Assembly: GCA_030830725.1 (NCBI GenBank)
Contig: JAURMN010000045.1
Location: forward strand, 1 to 51,373
Length of the DNA stretch: 51,373 bases
From: Balneolales bacterium
GTDB taxonomy: Bacteria; Bacteroidota; Rhodothermia; Balneolales; Balneolaceae
Direction: 5' to 3'
In this document: piece by piece, positions 50,380-51,373 of the stretch
Position numbering within the stretch: position 1 is the first letter of the stretch
Layout of the letters: each line of letters opens with the position of its first letter
Notes under the pieces: generated by a model
What the model saw: the letters and a program-made list of their open reading frames with translations, nothing else
What the model was told of the DNA's origin: nothing
Databases searched by the model: none
Program-made: the position numbers and the translations under genes

Positions 50380-51373
50380 ATGATTGCAACTGTCTATTGT
50401 GGTGTCCCGTTAGGGTTTGATGCCAAATTGATCGATGTGGAGGTGAACCTCAGTCGGGGTTTACCTAAGTTTTTTCTGGTTGGACTTCCCGATCGGGCTG
50501 TGAGTGAATCTCGTGATCGGATCGAGGCCGCGCTACGAAATTCAGGCCTTGAGTTTCCCAGGGGGCGAATCACGGTGAACCTAGCTCCCGCTGATATCCC
50601 TAAGCAGGGATCTGCCTTCGATTTGCCGATTGCTATTTGCCTGATGCAAGTGGCGGGAATGATTACAGAAAGAGAGGTATTGCAAAAGTCGATCAAAGAC
50701 ACCCTTTTTTTGGGTGAATTGGGATTGGACGGGGAGTTGCGCCCAGTTAGAGGTGTGCTCTCCATTGCCCTGGAAGCAAAAGAAAATGGGGTGATGCAAT
50801 TGGTCATACCCTATGCGAATGGTTTGGAAGCATCGCTGGCGGAGGGAGTGCAAGTATTGCCGTTTCGGACACTTCAAGAGGTGATTGCATGGTGCAGGGG
50901 TTCGTTCCCAGATCCACAAATTTATGCGAGATCAATTTCAAAACCGGCCTCGAATGTTTCTACTGATGACCAGATAGATTTTGCAGACGTGAGAGGTCAG
51001 GAGTCGACTCTTCGGGCTATTGAAGTCGCCGCTGCCGGAGGGCATAATCTGTTATTGGTGGGTCCGCCGGGTTCAGGCAAGACGATGATGGCTCGCAGAA
51101 TCCCTACCATTCTGCATCCAATGATGCTCGATGAGGCTCTTGAGGTTACTCGGATTCACTCGGTTGCCGGTATGTTATCAGATGATCATGCATTGATTCG
51201 AATGCGTCCTTTTCGGGCACCGCATCACACGATTTCCACGCCGGCCATGGTAGGGGGCGGAGCGAAGGCCGAGCCGGGTGAAATTTCTCTGGCACATAAT
51301 GGCGTCCTGTTTTTGGATGAATTACCCGAATTTCGACGGGAGGTGATGGAATCTATGCGTCAACCTTTGGAAG
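50380..51373 (+). CDS. comM: ComM/YifB family Mg-chelatase-like AAA+ ATPase, N-terminal part
   Basis: The frame opens at the ATG at 50380 and runs out of the window (331 codons seen, typical length about 510). The N-terminal Lon-like S5-fold domain (MIATVYCGVPLGFDAKLIDV, GLPDRAVSESRDRIEAAL, PADIPKQGSAFDLPIA) is followed by the ATPase with DVRGQESTLRAIEVAAAGGH, Walker A GPPGSGKT, RPFRAPHHTIS and GVLFLDELPEF (Walker B). ComM is a helicase that aids branch migration in natural transformation; in many bacteria the role is unproven. The downstream end is missing, so completeness is unknown. Confidence 0.95.
   Translation, partial: MIATVYCGVPLGFDAKLIDVEVNLSRGLPKFFLVGLPDRAVSESRDRIEAALRNSGLEFPRGRITVNLAPADIPKQGSAFDLPIAICLMQVAGMITEREVLQKSIKDTLFLGELGLDGELRPVRGVLSIALEAKENGVMQLVIPYANGLEASLAEGVQVLPFRTLQEVIAWCRGSFPDPQIYARSISKPASNVSTDDQIDFADVRGQESTLRAIEVAAAGGHNLLLVGPPGSGKTMMARRIPTILHPMMLDEALEVTRIHSVAGMLSDDHALIRMRPFRAPHHTISTPAMVGGGAKAEPGEISLAHNGVLFLDELPEFRREVMESMRQPLE

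Overview
The window looks like chromosome from an aerobic member of the Bacteroidota/Rhodothermota/Balneolota (FCB) group. Grounds: a PorZ-like type IX secretion protein with a YPNPF sorting-type C-terminus, a TonB/TonB-dependent receptor pair, an archaeal-style short ProRS, a serC-DUF1015 pair, a tRNA-guanine transglycosylase with a depleted zinc site, a TetR-ABC1 kinase pair, and few Shine-Dalgarno sequences before start codons. Base composition is even and moderate in GC. I see no prophage, insertion sequence, integrase or CRISPR array. The exact phylum is inference.

Layout. 1-2.7 kb: end of a transaldolase, phytoene desaturase and RlpA. 2.8-8.2 kb: tRNA-Thr, rhomboid protease, serC-DUF1015, DUF1844-Nudix, TonB and a VanZ-like protein. 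8.3-14.7 kb: NAD(P)HX repair enzyme, prolyl-tRNA synthetase, tRNA-Met, a PIN/ribbon-helix-helix toxin-antitoxin pair and aspartyl-tRNA synthetase. 14.7-19.6 kb: DUF429 protein, then redox functions (soluble transhydrogenase, Mn-type superoxide dismutase, bacilliredoxin) around a lipoprotein with a GGY repeat. 19.7-27.2 kb: a beta-glucan (laminarin-like) utilisation locus with two sugar MFS permeases, a GH16 lipoprotein, a LacI regulator and a GH3 glucosidase, without SusC/SusD. 27.2-36.1 kb: MscS channel, HflKC, TonB-dependent receptor, ABC1 kinase-TetR and a queuosine-precursor transporter. 36.2-43.7 kb: a PorZ-like protein translationally coupled to a fused glycosyltransferase, then (across tgt) a polyprenyl glycosylphosphotransferase and a Dpm1-like glycosyltransferase. 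43.8-51.4 kb: endonuclease III, MFS permease, the three-subunit proton-translocating transhydrogenase, thioredoxin reductase, DUF4342 protein and the start of a ComM/YifB ATPase.

How the genes may work together. In the glucan locus, GH16 would cut the polymer, GH3 would release glucose, the two permeases would import sugars and LacI would respond. TTTGCA-containing sites recur in its control regions. PorZ beside lipid-linked glycan genes fits the known need of the type IX sortase for an anionic lipopolysaccharide anchor. The redox genes supply and use NADPH: two unrelated transhydrogenases, TrxB, SOD and bacilliredoxin. Most of the window is conserved housekeeping DNA. The points most worth checking are the porZ-glycosyltransferase coupling, the glycosyltransferase fusion, the operator-like sites of the glucan locus, the DUF1015 partner of serC, and several enzymes with altered metal- or redox-site residues (Tgt, Nth, SthA, PIN).
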